A DNA stretch of 64,000 bases, taken from Deltaproteobacteria bacterium UBA5205 (lineage in GTDB: Bacteria; Desulfobacterota; Syntrophorhabdia; Syntrophorhabdales; Syntrophorhabdaceae). Below the pieces are notes generated by a model. The model ran no database searches. It was not told where the DNA came from and saw only the letters and a list, made by a program, of their open reading frames with translations. Positions 28,247 to 37,106 of the stretch are shown here, in pieces. Made by a program: the position numbers and the translations under genes. How positions within the stretch are numbered: position 1 is the first letter of the stretch; each line of letters begins with the position of its first letter. The stretch covers positions 524 to 64,523 of the forward strand of contig DHVP01000025.1 of assembly GCA_002412715.1 (NCBI GenBank), read 5' to 3'.

Positions 28247-29142
28247 TGACACAAAGTGCCCTCAAGGCATGGGTCCAGGCAAGCAGGGCACCCTTCTTCG
28301 TGGCCACGTTCATACCCCTTTTTATCGGCTGGTCGATGGCCGTCAAGGCAACGGGCTTCGTAAGACCGGGGCGCTTTCTCCTTGTCCTTCTCGGCTCTCT
28401 CATCGTGCATCTTATCACGAACCTCGCCAATGATTATTTCGACCACGTGGTCGGAACGGATGCCGGGGATTCCATCGGGGGCTCCCGCGTCATCCAGGAG
28501 GGGAAGATCAGCCCCCAGCTCATGCTCAGGGTCATAATAGCGCTCTACGTCATCGCCTTTGCCATCGCCTCCGTGATCGTTTTTCAGTTCGGACTCCATC
28601 TCCTTGCCATCCCCATCCTCTTCTCCGCTTTCAGCAGCTATTTCTATGTTGCACCGCCCATAAAGTACGGCTATCACGGGCTAGGCGAGCTCTTTGTGGG
28701 GATCAACATGGGGCCGGTTATGGTTGCCGGAACGTACTGGGTGGTAGCGGGAGCCCCGGCGATCGAGCCTCTTCTCGTTTCCATACCCGTCGGGATCATG
28801 GTGGCTGCTATCCTTTATTACCAGAGCCTGCCCGATATGAAGACCGATGAGGCCTCAGGAAAGATAACTCTCGCCGTCCGGCTGGGCAGAAAGGGCGCCC
28901 TGGCGGGGCTTGTCATCTTTTTCATCCTCGTCTATGGGAACATCCTCTGGCTCGTCCTCGCGGGGCTGCTGTCATCCTGGGGACTTGCGTCGCTCATCGG
29001 CGTACTCCTGCTTGTCAAACTCATTCGCATTATCGTGAAATGCGATGATTGGGTTCTCCTCGACCTCCACGGCAAATACGTCCGAATGGTCTATTTCATT
29101 TGCGGACTGGCTATCATAGCCGGGATCATCTCAAAGAATTAG
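28246..29142 (+). CDS. menA: 1,4-dihydroxy-2-naphthoate (or related) prenyltransferase MenA
   Basis: This 298-residue UbiA-superfamily integral membrane enzyme attaches a polyprenyl chain to the naphthoate headgroup. The first aspartate motif appears as NDYFDHVVGTD, and the second as LPDMKTDEASGK after several helices. About eight or nine transmembrane segments are predicted. It is the last gene of the operon. No mqn or men headgroup genes are in the window, so the classical or futalosine route is undetermined. Confidence 0.9.
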   Translation: MTQSALKAWVQASRAPFFVATFIPLFIGWSMAVKATGFVRPGRFLLVLLGSLIVHLITNLANDYFDHVVGTDAGDSIGGSRVIQEGKISPQLMLRVIIALYVIAFAIASVIVFQFGLHLLAIPILFSAFSSYFYVAPPIKYGYHGLGELFVGINMGPVMVAGTYWVVAGAPAIEPLLVSIPVGIMVAAILYYQSLPDMKTDEASGKITLAVRLGRKGALAGLVIFFILVYGNILWLVLAGLLSSWGLASLIGVLLLVKLIRIIVKCDDWVLLDLHGKYVRMVYFICGLAIIAGIISKN

Positions 29143-29229
29143 CATAGGGGACTGGCAGATCCGTCCGTCCGCGTGCGTCTTCGCCCTGCCCGTATGCCCG
29201 TCTTAACCGCAAACCCCTGTGCGTTTTGT

Positions 29230-29259
29230 TTGACATCGTGTCGCGCCTGACCTTACAAT
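29230..29259 (+). promoter_or_regulatory. Promoter of the secreted 160-residue protein
   Basis: TTGACA (29230-29235) and TACAAT (29254-29259) are spaced by 18 bp. The transcript start should fall near 29266, giving a ~45-nt leader that ends in AGGGAGGGG before the ATG at 29311. Confidence 0.6.
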
Positions 29260-29310
29260 ACCGTAACCAGCCACGCAATCGGAAACAAAAAAACAAACAG
29301 GGAGGGGCCT

Positions 29311-29793
29311 ATGTCCTCAAGACAAGCATTCTTCGTTCTCCTGGCAACCGTGCTTTCTCTGACGGTCTGCAGTGCCGTCGTCGATGCCGGCCAGCTGCCG
29401 GAGAAACCCCAGGTACCGGCAGCAGTCGAAAAGATGGAAAAAGTCGTGCCTATTCCAAAGATAGGGGTGACGATGATGGCAGCCCAGCCTGAGTCGTATG
29501 CAGGCAAATGCCCGACGGTCATTACCTTCAAAGGACATATAGCCGCCGCAGGGATGATCAGCGTTTCAAAACCTGTAACGGTGAAATATGCCTTCATTCG
29601 CAGCGATGGGGTTACCGGTCCGGTTCAAACGATAACTTTTACGAAACAGGGTGCACAGACAGTCACCAACACCTGGCATATAGGGGGCCCCGGCTTTTCC
29701 ACCTCCGGGTGGCAGGCGATCAAGATCATCTCGCCCGATCCCAAGGAATCCAAGAAGGCTGCTTTTACGCTGAACTGCAACAATGAAAAATAA
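29311..29793 (+). CDS. Secreted protein of unknown function, Ig-like beta domain
   Basis: This 160-residue protein has a signal peptide (cleavage near VVDAGQ, about residue 26), a short Pro-rich stretch, and one ~100-residue beta-strand-rich domain with a single Cys near each end (GKCP, LNCN) that may pair. The alternation of short strands resembles Ig-like folds, which is inference. It has a good promoter and ribosome-binding site and appears to be monocistronic. Confidence 0.65.
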   Translation: MSSRQAFFVLLATVLSLTVCSAVVDAGQLPEKPQVPAAVEKMEKVVPIPKIGVTMMAAQPESYAGKCPTVITFKGHIAAAGMISVSKPVTVKYAFIRSDGVTGPVQTITFTKQGAQTVTNTWHIGGPGFSTSGWQAIKIISPDPKESKKAAFTLNCNNEK

Positions 29794-29816
29794 CGCCCCG
29801 CGCAGTTGCGCAGGCG
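29794..29816 (-). terminator. Hairpin after the small cysteine-rich secreted gene
   Basis: CGCC and GCGC pair with GCGC and GGCG around an AGTT loop. On the minus strand the stem is followed by a T-rich run (29786-29793), as expected for termination of the gene at 29861-30172. Confidence 0.4.
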
Positions 29817-29860
29817 AAAAGAGGGATAAGATCCGCAACACTACGTAATATTTATATCGT

Positions 29861-30172
29861 TCATCTCCAGTGCGGCGGCATCTTGCCGCTGCACTCCGAA
29901 CCGCTCGCCTGGCACGTCTCGATGCCCTGCTCCGTCTTGCATTTCCATTTGCAGACCTTGCCTTCCGATTTCTCCGTGTATACCCCTTCGTGGCCCGCCG
30001 GCCGCCCCGGCGGCGCGACCCGCTGACAATACAGGGCACCGCTGCGGTCTTTTGCGCAGGCGGCCCTTTTCGTTTGCTGCTGGACCGTCGTCCCGGCAAA
30101 CCCGTCGCCTGCCGCCAGCAGAACTGAGAATAAACAGATGGAAAAAACAAGATAGCAACAGCCGACTCTCAT
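29861..30172 (-). CDS. Small secreted cysteine-rich protein
   Basis: This 103-residue protein has a signal peptide (cleavage near GFAGTT, about residue 26). Its mature part has about six cysteines in a CKWKCK...ETCQ...SEC arrangement that suggests disulfides. I do not recognise the family. ATG 30172 is preceded by AAGGAGGGTACC, a much better start than the in-frame ATG at 30217. The GC-rich C-terminus ends within 45 bp of the hairpin described at 29794. Confidence 0.6.
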   Translation of the reverse strand: MRVGCCYLVFSICLFSVLLAAGDGFAGTTVQQQTKRAACAKDRSGALYCQRVAPPGRPAGHEGVYTEKSEGKVCKWKCKTEQGIETCQASGSECSGKMPPHWR

Positions 30173-30445
30173 GGTACCCTCCTTCTTAGGGAAACGTGAA
30201 AATGCGCATCGGTCCATTTTTCTATCGACGCCTCAATGCAGCCCTTCCAGATGCAAGGATTATACCAGATGCGGGATAAGAGGAAAGCGTTTTCGACCAC
30301 GTACCTTCATATCTTTGACGCTCACCATGGACGCGATGCAAAGATGACCGCACGACCTGAAGATTTCCAACCTTGCAGCATTTGATAATAGTCCGTACGT
30401 CGTGTTATAAATCATCTGGTCGATACAGAAAAAGGAGGTATCACA

Positions 30446-30739
30446 TTGATTACGGTTGTCGCCAAGTTGCCTGTTATGGAAGGGAAAATGGATGAAGCGT
30501 TAAGAGAGTTCAAAGAATTAATCTCTAAAGTAGCAAAGGAAGAAGGAACGGCATTGTATTCTCTTAACGTGGAGAAGGCCAACCCCGACACCCTGGTTGT
30601 AGTCGAACAGTACAAGGACAAAGATTCCTTACAGTTTCATTCATCCACATCTTATTTCAAAGAATTTTTTGCAAAAAGTGCCTCATTTACCCGGGGAAAG
30701 CCGGAAATCGTCATAATGGAAGAGATAGCCAGGACTTAG
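30446..30739 (+). CDS. ABM-domain (antibiotic biosynthesis monooxygenase-like) protein
   Basis: This 97-residue dimeric alpha-beta barrel protein is of the YgiN/quinol-monooxygenase kind. It has the opening ITVVAKLPVMEGKMDEALREF, an EEGTALYSLNV strand, LVVVEQYKD and a late HSSTSYFKEFF segment. Family members act on quinols or polyketides, or simply bind small ligands. The start is TTG 30446 with AAAGGAGG seven bases before it. No Met near the N-terminus fits. Confidence 0.85.
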   Translation: MITVVAKLPVMEGKMDEALREFKELISKVAKEEGTALYSLNVEKANPDTLVVVEQYKDKDSLQFHSSTSYFKEFFAKSASFTRGKPEIVIMEEIART

Positions 30740-30923
30740 AGAATTCTCCTCCAACTCGGCACCACTGCCCTCGGCGACTTCATCGGGACAATAACCCTCG
30801 GAGTACGTGCACCCGCAGAGCGTCGTCGCAGTGGCTCCGGCCGCGGTGAAGCGGTTTCGGGTACCGGCTTATAACAATCTCCGCACGGCAGTTATGACAC
30901 GCGGCTGCATCTCTTCGAGTCAA

Positions 30924-30953
30924 TTGACACTCTTGGTGTGAAAGTGATATAAG
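30924..30953 (+). promoter_or_regulatory. Promoter for the TMEM175-like gene
   Basis: TTGACA (30924-30929) and TATAAG (30948-30953) lie 18 bp apart. If the first ATG (30964) is used, the message is almost leaderless; a start at 31000 would leave a ~40-nt leader. Confidence 0.55.
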
Positions 30954-30963
30954 CGTTAACATT

Positions 30964-31608
30964 ATGGCAAAGTCTGAATCTTCCGGCGGCCGGTTTGTTA
31001 TGACGACTCACCGCATAGAAAGTCTGTCAGACTGCATTTTCGCCTTTTCGATGACTCTTCTCGTCATGAATTTTTCTTTCCCGAGCGTCGGGACTGACAA
31101 AAGCGAGGCGCAGGTTGCAGAAGTGTTCCTGAGGGAGATCGCAAAGTTTGACCGCTACGTCCTTACCTTCGTCCTTCTGGCCATTTTCTGGATTACCCAT
31201 CATCAGCAATTCCACCATATCAGGAGAACGGACCGCGGCTTTCTCTGGATCCAGGTAGCCATCCTTATGTTTATCGTGATGGTCCCCTTCACCGCAGCCT
31301 GGATGTCGGCTTACAGCCACCTCCATATTACCAATCTCGTCTTTGATATCAATCTATTTATTCTCGGACTTCTCTTCCTCGTAAGCTGGACCTATGCAAC
31401 ACGTGGAGGAAGACTTGTTGATGAGAGTATTGACGGCCGTTCCGTCTGGCGGGGCACGGCAAGGTCCCTTCTTACATGCGCTGTCGCGCTGATCGCCGTC
31501 GCGGTTTCCTTCTATCATCCCGGCTGGAGCAACTATGCGTTTGTCCTGACGCCGGTGGTTCTCTTGCTTAAGCCTTTTCGACAGTTGGAAAGACCGGACG
31601 GCCGCTGA
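30964..31608 (+). CDS. TMEM175/DUF1211-family predicted potassium channel
   Basis: This 214-residue polytopic membrane protein has about six helices. The signature RIESLSDCIFAFSMTLLVMNF near the N-terminus matches the bacterial TMEM175 family, where the FSD motif lines the pore of a K+ channel. Family members begin just before this motif, so the ATG at 31000 is a credible alternative start. No partner gene is coupled to it. Confidence 0.8.
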   Translation: MAKSESSGGRFVMTTHRIESLSDCIFAFSMTLLVMNFSFPSVGTDKSEAQVAEVFLREIAKFDRYVLTFVLLAIFWITHHQQFHHIRRTDRGFLWIQVAILMFIVMVPFTAAWMSAYSHLHITNLVFDINLFILGLLFLVSWTYATRGGRLVDESIDGRSVWRGTARSLLTCAVALIAVAVSFYHPGWSNYAFVLTPVVLLLKPFRQLERPDGR

Positions 31609-31655
31609 TCGTTGGCGGAACCTTTCTTATTTTCGATATGTATACGATGACCATC

Positions 31656-32825
31656 TCAGTCCGCGTTACTCGCTCGGCCGGCGCCCATGGAATGGCTCAA
31701 TCCAGCCCCTATAGCCTCGGAGGCGATACGGTAGCTCCTCATGAGGAACACAAGGGCCGGGATACCAAGCACCGCCGGGGCCAATACGGTTGCGATGAAC
31801 AATCGAAAGACAAACCCGTACATCTCGCCCGCCACCTGGAAGACGCTTGCATCACTCAGTTTGTCGATATTGCTGAAAAGGTAGCCCTCTACCATCTTCA
31901 ACGCGATCCCGCTCCCCATGCACAGGTTGTAAGCCATGACGAGAACATTGAGGACATTGACCGCAACGATCGGAGTCAGCGCAATGGCGAATGCCTTGAC
32001 GATATTTTGAAAGAACACCTCTTTGCGGGAATCAAAGGCCATGGTGATGACACAGAAGGGAAAGGTGACGCAAAATACGGCCGCCCTGACGGCGGCAGCG
32101 ACAATGACACCGGTGAAGGTGAATATCAGCAGCGTATGAAAGAGAAAACCCGCGATGGTCCCGATGTAACTGCGCACCAGCTCACGGACGGTCTCGAGGA
32201 CAAATATCATGTTGCCGACGTCTACGTTCACCCCGATACCGCTGGAGATGACGGCCATGTATTCCGATACGACATAGCCGATCATCATCATGAACGCGCC
32301 CAGGGCCGGATGGAAAAGGGCAAGACAGGCCGAGGGAGGGATGAGAGGCAAGAGAAAGATGAGCTGGGCAAGCCGTACCTTGATCGCGTCGACCCATTTT
32401 ATCTTCACGCCCGCAAGCGGCGACGTCTCCTTGATATCCGTCAGTTTTTCGGAAAGCTCCTGCGACCCCATTTCCTTTCCCAGTTTGGCCTTGACGGCGT
32501 CGAGGTTCGCAAAGATCCTGCCGTCCCCGACCTGTGTGAATCCGGCGGATATGACCATGCGTGGAAACGTCCCGATGAACGTACCGGCCTTGCCGTCCAC
32601 TCCACCCAGGAAGGGCAGCGGCGTGCACAGGGCGCAGATGATCATAAACCTGCTCGTCTGGTCCTTGACATAGGGCAGGATGTTCTCGTATCCCTTCTTG
32701 TAAAGCGTGAAAACGATCCGGGAGCTTCCCATGAAGAAGGCAATGGCGGTGACGATGGCGGCCACCTGTTGCTCCACCTGCGCGACGAGTTGAGAGGATT
32801 GTGCCAGAAGATCCGTCGGGTTCAT
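31656..32825 (-). CDS. Polytopic membrane protein, possible VirB6/TrbL/TraY-like
   Basis: This 389-residue protein has a helix at about 19-41, another at 57-76, and a ~65-residue soluble loop. Then follow four to six more helices up to about residue 375, ending in a short polar Ser/Gly/Ala tail. The layout, with an amphipathic N-terminus and FPFCVITMAFDSRKEVFFQN between helices, resembles VirB6/TrbL or DotA/TraY-type inner-membrane channel proteins of type IV secretion systems. No sequence motif proves it. It stands apart from the T4P/T4SS-like operon by about 11 kb but is on the same strand. The start has only a weak GGGGCG site. Confidence 0.55.
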   Translation of the reverse strand: MNPTDLLAQSSQLVAQVEQQVAAIVTAIAFFMGSSRIVFTLYKKGYENILPYVKDQTSRFMIICALCTPLPFLGGVDGKAGTFIGTFPRMVISAGFTQVGDGRIFANLDAVKAKLGKEMGSQELSEKLTDIKETSPLAGVKIKWVDAIKVRLAQLIFLLPLIPPSACLALFHPALGAFMMMIGYVVSEYMAVISSGIGVNVDVGNMIFVLETVRELVRSYIGTIAGFLFHTLLIFTFTGVIVAAAVRAAVFCVTFPFCVITMAFDSRKEVFFQNIVKAFAIALTPIVAVNVLNVLVMAYNLCMGSGIALKMVEGYLFSNIDKLSDASVFQVAGEMYGFVFRLFIATVLAPAVLGIPALVFLMRSYRIASEAIGAGLSHSMGAGRASNAD

Positions 32826-33013
32826 GGCGCCCCGTTCAATTCATTTTTCTCCACACATTATATATAGCGCCCCACTTCCATCAATGATTTTTTTGATCAA
32901 GGCCCCTTAAGCACCGCATGCTAGGCCTTTCCCCCTGTCTGTCTCTGTCGTCCTGCTTGATCAATAGGGGACCCTTTGGCGTAATTAGTCTAACTGCTGG
33001 AAGCCGGAAACTG

Positions 33014-33427
33014 TCAACGGTCCCTGTCGCGTATCTTTACCCCAGAGCAGGCCTTCCTGGAAAGGGCCTCAGTGACAGACCCGGGTGATATGCTGTTCCA
33101 TTGTGCGGGTCCCGATGTTTTTCTAACGGTCCCGTCCCTGGAAAGAGTCTCCGTTTTAAGTTGACGGTATGCCAGTTTGGAGCAATCAAACTCCATTTCC
33201 GACCTCAACTCGCGGATGTCCGAATTTTGATTTCCCGGCAGCACTTTTTCGAGCACCTTTACCGATTTATCCTGACCGCGAACGATGTTCCGGGGATTAT
33301 AGTAGAACCGGTCCCCCGAGGAATTGGTAAAAAAGACCCACCATTCTTCGTCTTGTCCGTGTGCCGGCCACACTGAGAGGCCTGTGAGAGCAAAACCGAT
33401 CACAATAACGATACACAACCTTTTCAC
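33014..33427 (-). CDS. Secreted adhesin-E-like small protein
   Basis: This 137-residue protein starts at GTG 33427 (GAAGGAG, 6-nt spacing). It has a clear signal peptide (cleavage near AHGQDE, about residue 22), followed by WWVFFTNSSGDRFYYNPRNI and VKVLEKV. These resemble the surface-adhesin protein E domain (PF16747-like). A cysteine pair lies in the C-terminal half, and the end is basic/acidic (RDRDR). An upstream ATG at 33469 would spoil the signal peptide. It lies 69 bp downstream of the large surface protein gene. Confidence 0.6.
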   Translation of the reverse strand: MKRLCIVIVIGFALTGLSVWPAHGQDEEWWVFFTNSSGDRFYYNPRNIVRGQDKSVKVLEKVLPGNQNSDIRELRSEMEFDCSKLAYRQLKTETLSRDGTVRKTSGPAQWNSISPGSVTEALSRKACSGVKIRDRDR

Positions 33428-33496
33428 GTATTTCTCCTTCCCGGTCTGATGGCGATGCTTGCACCGCACGAAGACTGCTCATTTCTTGCCCGGCCC

Positions 33497-36157
33497 TTAT
33501 CGTCTTAATGTAAAGGAACGCGGCGGGTTTCCGGAATGGGTTTCGCCGCCCTGCCATTTCTTCTTGATCGTTACCGTCTTCCCATCATCATTCCATTGGA
33601 CATGAAAGGGGTATAGCGTTCCCTGAAGTTCGTTATTGTTTGTTCCAATGGTAAAGGTGGCCTTTGCGGTAATCGATCCCACCGCTTGCGACACCCTCAT
33701 GTCCTGCAGGTATTGGTTTATGACCCCGGGGCTGTTGAAGCTCAGTATAACCGAAACGGTCTTTCCCGATAGTGAGCCGGAGACGGGGATGCTGCCGCCG
33801 GGGGTTTGCATGGAACCGCTGACGCCGGAGCCGGACTGGCTGAGGCTCATCTTGCCGTTGAACCGGCCCTTCGAATCGACCGCGTTCCATGTCCCGTTCA
33901 GCGAGAACTGGGTGGCGGGAAGTTTCGCCGCCGTGTAGGCCCTGCCGACAGGTATGTTCGTATCCGGCTGTCTGGTCGGGGTAGTCCCGGTGGATGTTCC
34001 GGGCTTGCTCGATCCACCCAGGATCGCCGACATGAGGTCTCCGAGCGGGTCAGGCTTCTCTCCCTTCCTGACCACCGTTACGCTATGGAAGGCCTGGGCC
34101 AGCTTGACCGGTTTCGGCTGATACTTCATCCACAACTCCGCCATGACGTGATATGTGCCCGGGGCATTTGCCGGAAAGGAAATGGATTTTCTATAGTTAT
34201 ATCTCCTGCCGTTCACCACCCAGCTGTAGTAAAGCGCCGAAGCCGGCACGTTCGTGTCGCCGACGGAGGCATTGAGTTCAACCCCGTCCCCCACTTCGAC
34301 CGAGGACGGCCCGCTGACGGAGATAGACCCTTTTGCAGGATCAGGACCTGCCGCAACGAAAACATGGGCCGCGTCCCCCGCCTTCACCCATTTGCCGCCC
34401 ACCGCCTGCCAGACGGCGACGCGGACGGTGTTCCGGCCCGCCCTTGTCACCTTCAGGGACTCCCTGTCGCCGTTGCCTCCGAACTTCGCGCCGTCTATAG
34501 ACCAGCCGAAGGTGTAGGTCGCCTCCTTGTCGCTGTTGCTGAGTTGCTTTACCTGCGCCCTGAAGGTGGCGTCCTCGCCCACCTTGCTTTCGCCTGGCCC
34601 GCTCAAGCTCACGCTGATCCTGCGCTGTTCGGCGACGATCTTGTGGACGGCGTCCCCGAGAAGCACATTTCCTGTGTCGGGACGATGCACGTAGACGACA
34701 AGGCTGACGACGTAGGTCCCCGGATGAACGAGATTCCTCTTGAACTTAGCGGTGGAGGCAAGCACCGTATTGTCTCCCGCGAGACGCCATGCGAACTTGA
34801 GGGCGGGCTTGACCGCTTCCGCGGCCTCGACCTCGGCTTCAAGCTCGACGACATCACCCGTAAAGGCCTGGCCCGTGCCGTTGATCTTAACGGTTATCCG
34901 CGGCTTGAGATTGAAATTGACGGGAACGGGCGTCTCGGCGCTTTTCTCGTCCCTGGGCTTTACGGCGATCTTCCGCGTCTCCCGGGCAAATCCGTCCGCC
35001 TCGGCGGTGAACGTGTACGTCCCGGAAGGGACCTTGTCGAACCGGGCGTCCCCGGTTTCACCCGTTGTCTCAGGAGACCGGGAAGACATACGTACCTTTG
35101 CATCGGCAACGGGAATGGAACCGGACCTCACCGTGACGACAATGGTGCTCAGTATGGGCTCCAGCGTCACCGTGCGGCTCTCTTCCCTTGCTGGAGCAAG
35201 CTGCACCGATTCCGAATATCCGAGGAAACCGTCCGCCGTGACTCGAAGGGTATACGTCGCCGGTTTCACGCCCTTTGCCGTGACGACACCGTCCTTTCCT
35301 GTCGTCCCGCTGTATTTGACATTACCGGTTATTGTCACGTGGGCACCGCTTACAGGGATTCCCTGGCTGTCCCTGACCTCAATTCTCATTTCCCTCAAGT
35401 TTATTCTCGTTTTGTCGATGACCTCTTTCCGTGCCTCTTCCAGGTCTTTCTTCGTCTTTCCTTCATCGGAAGAGAAGTTATTATAGCCCTGGTGTTTCTG
35501 CATCAACTCTCCCCAGCTTTCCGTCTTTATGCCGTTCCAGGCGCTGTTGTCAAAGTTCTTGAAATTCCCCTCTGAGCCTCCATGCGCCCAGAGATCGAAA
35601 GAATAGGGAACCCCGTCGATAACGACAACCGGGGCTACGTGGTTGATATTAGCATCCAAGAAATATCCTCTATTGAGGGCCTGCAAGCCGTCCTTGTATC
35701 CTACGATGGAATGTATCTGGCCGCCGTCGAACCCTGCCCCCTTGAGCGTCTCCGTCAAGGCATCATTCAAATAGACGCACGTCCCCACCGACCCGTCGCT
35801 GTACCTCACTGAGGCGTCTATACGACCTGCGAGAGATGTATTGGGGGTGATGCCTTTCCTTTCAAGCTCTTTTGCGACTTCCGTGGCGACGTATCTTGCC
35901 TTGTCGAGCTCATTCGCTGGGGCGCTTGCCTTGAGCTGTTCACCGTACTTCTTCCAGTAATCGGGGGTTGGAACCGGAGTTTTCACGCCCTGTGTATCCG
36001 GAGCCGGATAACCATGGTCTTTCCGAATATCGCTCGGCAGGGGTCTGTCGGCATATGATGTTCCGGGGACGATCACCACAAGGAGCGCAATACAGACGGC
36101 AATAGATATGAAGTGCTTCAGGGTCCGGGCGTTATGTGTTCCGTACTGACTGTCCAT
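33497..36157 (-). CDS. Large modular secreted protein with transglutaminase-like domain
   Basis: This 886-residue protein starts at ATG 36157 (GGAGATACGCC before it). A signal peptide is followed by an N-terminal domain whose Cys127 (GTCVYLNDAL), His173 (NINHVAP) and Asp188 (YSFDLW) fit a cysteine/transglutaminase-like triad. Next come two carboxypeptidase-regulatory-like beta modules (about 270-420) with GKDGVVTAKGVKPATYTL and SGTYTFTAEADGF. At least three PKD/Ig-like modules follow (about 420-680), then a Ser/Thr/Pro linker and a C-terminal beta domain. Surface display or matrix processing is inferred; the substrate is unknown. Upstream Met codons in the frame have no ribosome-binding site. 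It is divergent from rlpA. Confidence 0.65.
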   Translation of the reverse strand: MDSQYGTHNARTLKHFISIAVCIALLVVIVPGTSYADRPLPSDIRKDHGYPAPDTQGVKTPVPTPDYWKKYGEQLKASAPANELDKARYVATEVAKELERKGITPNTSLAGRIDASVRYSDGSVGTCVYLNDALTETLKGAGFDGGQIHSIVGYKDGLQALNRGYFLDANINHVAPVVVIDGVPYSFDLWAHGGSEGNFKNFDNSAWNGIKTESWGELMQKHQGYNNFSSDEGKTKKDLEEARKEVIDKTRINLREMRIEVRDSQGIPVSGAHVTITGNVKYSGTTGKDGVVTAKGVKPATYTLRVTADGFLGYSESVQLAPAREESRTVTLEPILSTIVVTVRSGSIPVADAKVRMSSRSPETTGETGDARFDKVPSGTYTFTAEADGFARETRKIAVKPRDEKSAETPVPVNFNLKPRITVKINGTGQAFTGDVVELEAEVEAAEAVKPALKFAWRLAGDNTVLASTAKFKRNLVHPGTYVVSLVVYVHRPDTGNVLLGDAVHKIVAEQRRISVSLSGPGESKVGEDATFRAQVKQLSNSDKEATYTFGWSIDGAKFGGNGDRESLKVTRAGRNTVRVAVWQAVGGKWVKAGDAAHVFVAAGPDPAKGSISVSGPSSVEVGDGVELNASVGDTNVPASALYYSWVVNGRRYNYRKSISFPANAPGTYHVMAELWMKYQPKPVKLAQAFHSVTVVRKGEKPDPLGDLMSAILGGSSKPGTSTGTTPTRQPDTNIPVGRAYTAAKLPATQFSLNGTWNAVDSKGRFNGKMSLSQSGSGVSGSMQTPGGSIPVSGSLSGKTVSVILSFNSPGVINQYLQDMRVSQAVGSITAKATFTIGTNNNELQGTLYPFHVQWNDDGKTVTIKKKWQGGETHSGNPPRSFTLRR

Positions 36158-36359
36158 GGCGTATCTCCTGATATGAGCTTTATAAAGGGATGTGAGGTTG
36201 TACAATGTCCTCGGCATGCAGAACATATTTAAACAAATTTGCTGTGGAAAATCTATCTATTGCCATCACAATACCCAACACAGCCCGGCTTTATCCATCG
36301 GAAAGGGCTTCCGTACCTGTTCTCTTCCTCTTTTGAATATGCTAGGCTCTGTGTCAGGT

Positions 36360-37094
36360 ATGACTTCGACCTGTTCACTATACAGACTGGTGCATTCAAT
36401 CAGGCAATCTCGTATCCGGGTTCTTTTCATCGTTCCGATCTGTCTTTTCCTTGCGCAGTGTTCGATAGTCAAGGCGCCCTATACGATCGTCGCAACTACC
36501 ATTAAAGGCAGCTACTACGTTGTAAAAGGCACGTACGAACTCACCGCGGGAACAACCAAAATCGTCTACAAAGTTGGAAAATATACGTTCAAGGTCGTTA
36601 AGGCGCCTATGGACTGGGCGTTTACCAATGAAGACATTGAAACGATCGACGATCTGCCGCCGAAAGAGGCCATCCGCAAAGGCCGGGTGAAAACCGCACC
36701 CTACACGGTGAAGGGAAAGAGATATTATCCCATGTCCGTTGAGAAGGCAAAGTCTTACCAGGAAACGGGCAAGGCCTCATGGTATGGCGACGAGACGCTG
36801 CGCTACAATAAGGGACGCATGACTGCAAACGGAGAGGTCTTCGATCCGAAACAAATGACCGCGGCCCACAAATACCTTCCCCTTCCGACCCACGTGAAGG
36901 TCACAAATCTGGAGAACAACCGTTCCATTATCGTGCGGGTAAATGACAGAGGCCCGTTCCCCAGTGACCATAACGCCTCATCGGGTGAACGGATCATTGA
37001 CGTCTCCGCCGGCGCCGCCAAAAAGCTGGGATTCTATAATAAGGGGCTGGCAAGAGTAAAGGTTGAGACGATAGAACTCAAGCAGGAAGGCTGA
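36360..37094 (+). CDS. rlpA: RlpA-family septal peptidoglycan hydrolase, lipoprotein
   Basis: This protein of about 244 residues has a signal sequence ending in LAQC (lipobox), a spacer of ~100 residues, then a double-psi beta-barrel. The barrel carries ASWYGDETL, KYLPLPTHVKVTNLENN and VNDRGPF, the catalytic-site landmarks of RlpA lytic transglycosylases that cut denuded glycan at division sites. The start is uncertain: ATG 36360 keeps the signal peptide intact, and other in-frame starts exist up to 36192 and at GTG 36390. No SPOR domain is present. A GCAGGAA/TTCCTGC inverted repeat (37082-37105) straddles the stop codon and faces the convergent thioesterase gene. Confidence 0.82.
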   Translation: MTSTCSLYRLVHSIRQSRIRVLFIVPICLFLAQCSIVKAPYTIVATTIKGSYYVVKGTYELTAGTTKIVYKVGKYTFKVVKAPMDWAFTNEDIETIDDLPPKEAIRKGRVKTAPYTVKGKRYYPMSVEKAKSYQETGKASWYGDETLRYNKGRMTANGEVFDPKQMTAAHKYLPLPTHVKVTNLENNRSIIVRVNDRGPFPSDHNASSGERIIDVSAGAAKKLGFYNKGLARVKVETIELKQEG

Positions 37095-37106
37095 TTTTTT
37101 CCTGCA

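Noticed and set aside
31638..32867. 409-residue plus-strand open frame opposite the VirB6-like gene
   Set aside because: It is very hydrophilic and charge-biased; the minus-strand frame gives a coherent polytopic membrane protein.
33806..35575. 589-residue plus-strand open frame
   Set aside because: It is the complement of the large modular secreted protein, whose signal peptide, Shine-Dalgarno and repeat modules are clear.
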